NCBI RefSeq assembly: GCF_024169245.1
Contig: NZ_JALJWP010000001.1
Coordinates: 2,605,501 to 2,669,500 of the forward strand
Source of the DNA: Pseudomonas koreensis
GTDB lineage: Bacteria > Pseudomonadota > Gammaproteobacteria > Pseudomonadales > Pseudomonadaceae
DNA: 64,000 nucleotides
Reading direction: 5' to 3'
Every line of letters starts with the position of its first letter. Position 1 is the first letter of the stretch. Shown one piece after another: positions 63,329 through 64,000 of the stretch. The translations under genes were made by a program, and so were the position numbers. The notes under the pieces were generated by a model that was not told the DNA's origin, ran no database searches, and worked only from the letters and a program-made list of their open reading frames with translations.

Positions 63329-64000
63329 GTGCAGATTCAGGGACATTACGAGCTTCAATTCGAAGCGGTGCGCGAGGCTTTCGCCGCACTGTTCGACGAT
63401 CCCCAGGAACGCGGCGCAGCCCTGTGCATCAAGGTCGGTGGAGAAACCGTCCTCGACCTCTGGTCTGGTACGGCCGACAAGGATGGCACCGAAGCCTGGC
63501 ACAGCGACACCATCGCCAATCTGTTCTCCTGCACCAAGACCTTCACCGCCGTCACCGCGCTGCAACTGGTCGCCGAAGGCAAGTTGCAACTCGATGCCCC
63601 GGTTGCCCGCTACTGGCCGGAATTCGCCGACGCCGGCAAAGAATCAGTAACTCTGCGCCAATTGCTCTGCCATCAGGCCGGCCTGCCGGCGCTGCGTGAA
63701 CTGCTCGCCCCTGAAGCCCTTTACGACTGGCAAACCATGGTCGACGCCCTTGCGGCCGAAGCACCGTGGTGGACGCCGGGCACCGGTCACGGTTATGCCG
63801 CGATCACCTACGGTTGGCTGGTCGGCGAATTGCTGCGCCGCGCCGACGGGCGTGGGCCGGGCGAGTCGATCGTCGCTCGGGTTGCCAAGCCGTTGGGGCT
63901 GGACTTCCATGTGGGCCTGGCCGACGAAGAGTTTCACCGCGTGGCGCACATCGCCCGTGGCAAGGGCAATGCCGGCGACGCCGCGGCTCAGCGCCTGCTG
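63329..64000 (+). CDS. Serine hydrolase, beta-lactamase/EstB family (3' partial)
   Basis: 224 codons are visible before the window ends and the frame remains open. GTG 63329 with GGGGGAG upstream begins VQIQGHYELQFEAVREAFAA. The class C beta-lactamase-like nucleophile motif SxxK appears as SCTK (LFSCTKTFTAV), and the YxN-type motif region is GHGYAAITYGWLVGE (Tyr-Ala-Ala rather than Tyr-x-Asn). No signal peptide, so cytoplasmic, as in EstB-type esterases. Substrate unknown. A repeat separates it from the agarase-like gene. Confidence 0.85.
   Translation, partial: MQIQGHYELQFEAVREAFAALFDDPQERGAALCIKVGGETVLDLWSGTADKDGTEAWHSDTIANLFSCTKTFTAVTALQLVAEGKLQLDAPVARYWPEFADAGKESVTLRQLLCHQAGLPALRELLAPEALYDWQTMVDALAAEAPWWTPGTGHGYAAITYGWLVGELLRRADGRGPGESIVARVAKPLGLDFHVGLADEEFHRVAHIARGKGNAGDAAAQRLL

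Overview
The window is chromosomal DNA from a Pseudomonas of the P. fluorescens group. This is inferred from gene order (lysis genes-cinA-recA-recX; erdR-dgkA-finR-fpr; mprF-virJ), from protein sequences that read like Pseudomonas RhlG, QuiP, FinR and ErdR, from high GC, and from many REP-type inverted repeats typical of that group. Almost all of it is housekeeping or core-accessory sequence. No integrase, transposase, CRISPR array, plasmid function or rRNA was seen.

Positions 1-7837 are the 3' end of a Mu-like contractile-tail cluster: baseplate P, V (gp45), gp46, gp47/J and gp48, two tail-fibre modules, then endolysin, Rz and nested Rz1. It abuts cinA-recA-recX, the known P. fluorescens-group site for R-type tailocins. 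No head genes are visible, but the 5' part lies outside the window. An intrinsic-terminator-like hairpin sits inside the start of the endolysin gene. LexA-type boxes precede recA (8434), dinB (29978) and dinG (58372).

10-24 kb: LOG-family protein, small unknowns, TapT, the response regulator ErdR, DgkA, FinR/Fpr (redox), TrmO, RhlG, a DUF1456 protein, a pseudouridine-synthase-like protein lacking the usual catalytic Asp, a GNAT enzyme, RimO and Kup. 24-29 kb: a DUF3077 gene behind a hairpin-rich leader, then the mprF-virJ pair for aminoacyl-phosphatidylglycerol turnover. 29.3-38.8 kb: two tandem initiator tRNA genes, dinB, a lipoprotein with proS, ampG, an alkyltransferase-like protein, an outer-membrane DUF481 protein, a cold-shock gene and dcd.

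38.8-49.4 kb is all on the minus strand. It carries the four-gene Lhr helicase / ATP-dependent ligase / exonuclease / phosphoesterase repair set, split in two by a basic-amino-acid ABC transporter operon that includes an aspartoacylase-family gene. 49.7-58.3 kb: the acylase QuiP, an isochorismatase-fold hydrolase, a His-rich SEC-C protein with a LEA14-like lipoprotein, YchJ and a DUF6231 protein, tandem OmpA-like lipoproteins, a DUF1145-collagen-like pair and a CopD-like membrane protein. 58.3-64 kb: DinG, a large agarase-like glycosidase with an internal Ala-rich insert, and a serine hydrolase cut by the window edge.

At least five repeat families lie between genes, and one copy lies inside the tail operon. 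All function calls come from reading the translated sequence and recalling family features. No database search was run.
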